A stretch of DNA of 64,000 nucleotides, taken from NCBI GenBank assembly GCA_019009955.1, contig CM032228.1, forward strand, positions 6,888,001-6,952,000, in the 5' to 3' direction. The position numbers and the translations under genes were made by a program. The notes under the pieces are model-generated. The model was not told the origin of the DNA. It did not search any database and was given only the letters and a program-made list of their open reading frames with translations. The stretch comes from Riptortus pedestris. Taxonomy: Eukaryota > Arthropoda > Insecta > Hemiptera > Alydidae. Of this stretch, positions 63,595 through 64,000 are shown piece by piece (positions within the stretch are counted from its first letter, which is position 1; each line of letters begins with the position of its first letter).

Positions 63595-64000
63595 TTTTTT
63601 CTGTTACTTCTACATACAAATTCGATATTTAGTCGTTTTATGCATAAAAGGAAGATCAAGTTCGTTAATGGCTGAAATCGGACCAGAGGGAGAGAGTGGG
63701 GAGGGGGTTTAATGGGAGAGAAATTTGAAAATTCAAAATATCTCTGTAACTATAAGTGTATAGAATAAATCTTATTGCAAATTAAATTTACTAAAATATT
63801 GCTATATACATTTATTTTCTATCTTGAATATTAACCCTGAGATAATTCAATTTCCAGTTTTCATCCCTCAGTAATCCCCCACTTCTACTCTTGTTACATA
63901 AACAATACTCTGTTATATAATAAACCACATTATTTGTACCTTAAATACCAAATATTGTTTTGCATACGAGGTAGATGCAAATATGTTCTTTTGCCCCCCC
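63500..64000 (+). mobile_element. Helentron-like copy, running off the window
   Basis: TTTAGCAGA then (TA)n (63506-63593), then TTTAGTCGTTTTATGCATAA ... GGCTGAAATCGGACCAGAGG ... to TTTTGCCCCCCC. The 3' end lies beyond the window. Confidence 0.8.

Overview
The window is AT-rich eukaryotic DNA with long introns, GT-AG splicing, (TA)n microsatellites and a very heavy load of DNA transposons. The three host genes and the transposon spectrum (mariner, Tigger/pogo, hAT, Merlin, piggyBac, two Helitron-like families, LINE relics, a tRNA-derived SINE) point to an insect. A hemipteran or similar large-genome insect is a guess, not a demonstration. There are no bacterial-style operons, no CRISPR array and no recognisable rRNA or functional tRNA gene.

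Three host genes can be read. (1) 2351-19878, plus strand: the last ten coding exons (435 codons plus stop) of sorting nexin-29 (SNX29), with the coiled coil and the complete C-terminal PX domain; the N-terminal RUN domain lies upstream of the window. Its last intron has a GC-AG donor. (2) 30233-31264, minus strand: a complete 343-aa intronless TAMM41 (mitochondrial CDP-DAG synthase). (3) 35569-45923, plus strand: a complete four-exon TMEM147 (228 aa), rebuilt from conserved segments with matching splice phases. The three genes have no obvious functional link; two concern the ER or endosomal membrane system and one mitochondrial phospholipid synthesis.

Most of the rest is mobile DNA. The dominant family has more than 25 recognisable pieces. 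It has a 5' end with a 20-nt palindrome, an internal (TA)n tract, a subterminal inverted repeat, and a 3' hairpin followed by GACGGAC. This is the architecture of non-autonomous Helentrons (HINE/DINE-1-like). A second, canonical Helitron family ends in a CCCGG/CCGGG hairpin plus CTAG and carries three tandem repeats of about 290 bp. Both are used as landing sites by other elements, giving deep nesting.

Layout: 1-2350 SNX29 intron with repeats; 2351-19878 SNX29 exons among Helentron copies, a long-TIR foldback element (10912-12760), a solo LTR, LINE and mariner relics; 19879-30230 intergenic with mariner, Helentron and LINE relics and SINEs; 30233-31264 TAMM41; 31265-35568 Helentron, Helitron, two GG-ended elements (one Merlin) and SINEs; 35569-45923 TMEM147 with repeats in its introns; 45924-64000 almost entirely repeats, including a nested tower at 54440-60335 (old repeat > hAT > Helentron > Tigger, plus a Helitron) and a piggyBac remnant at 62324-63239.
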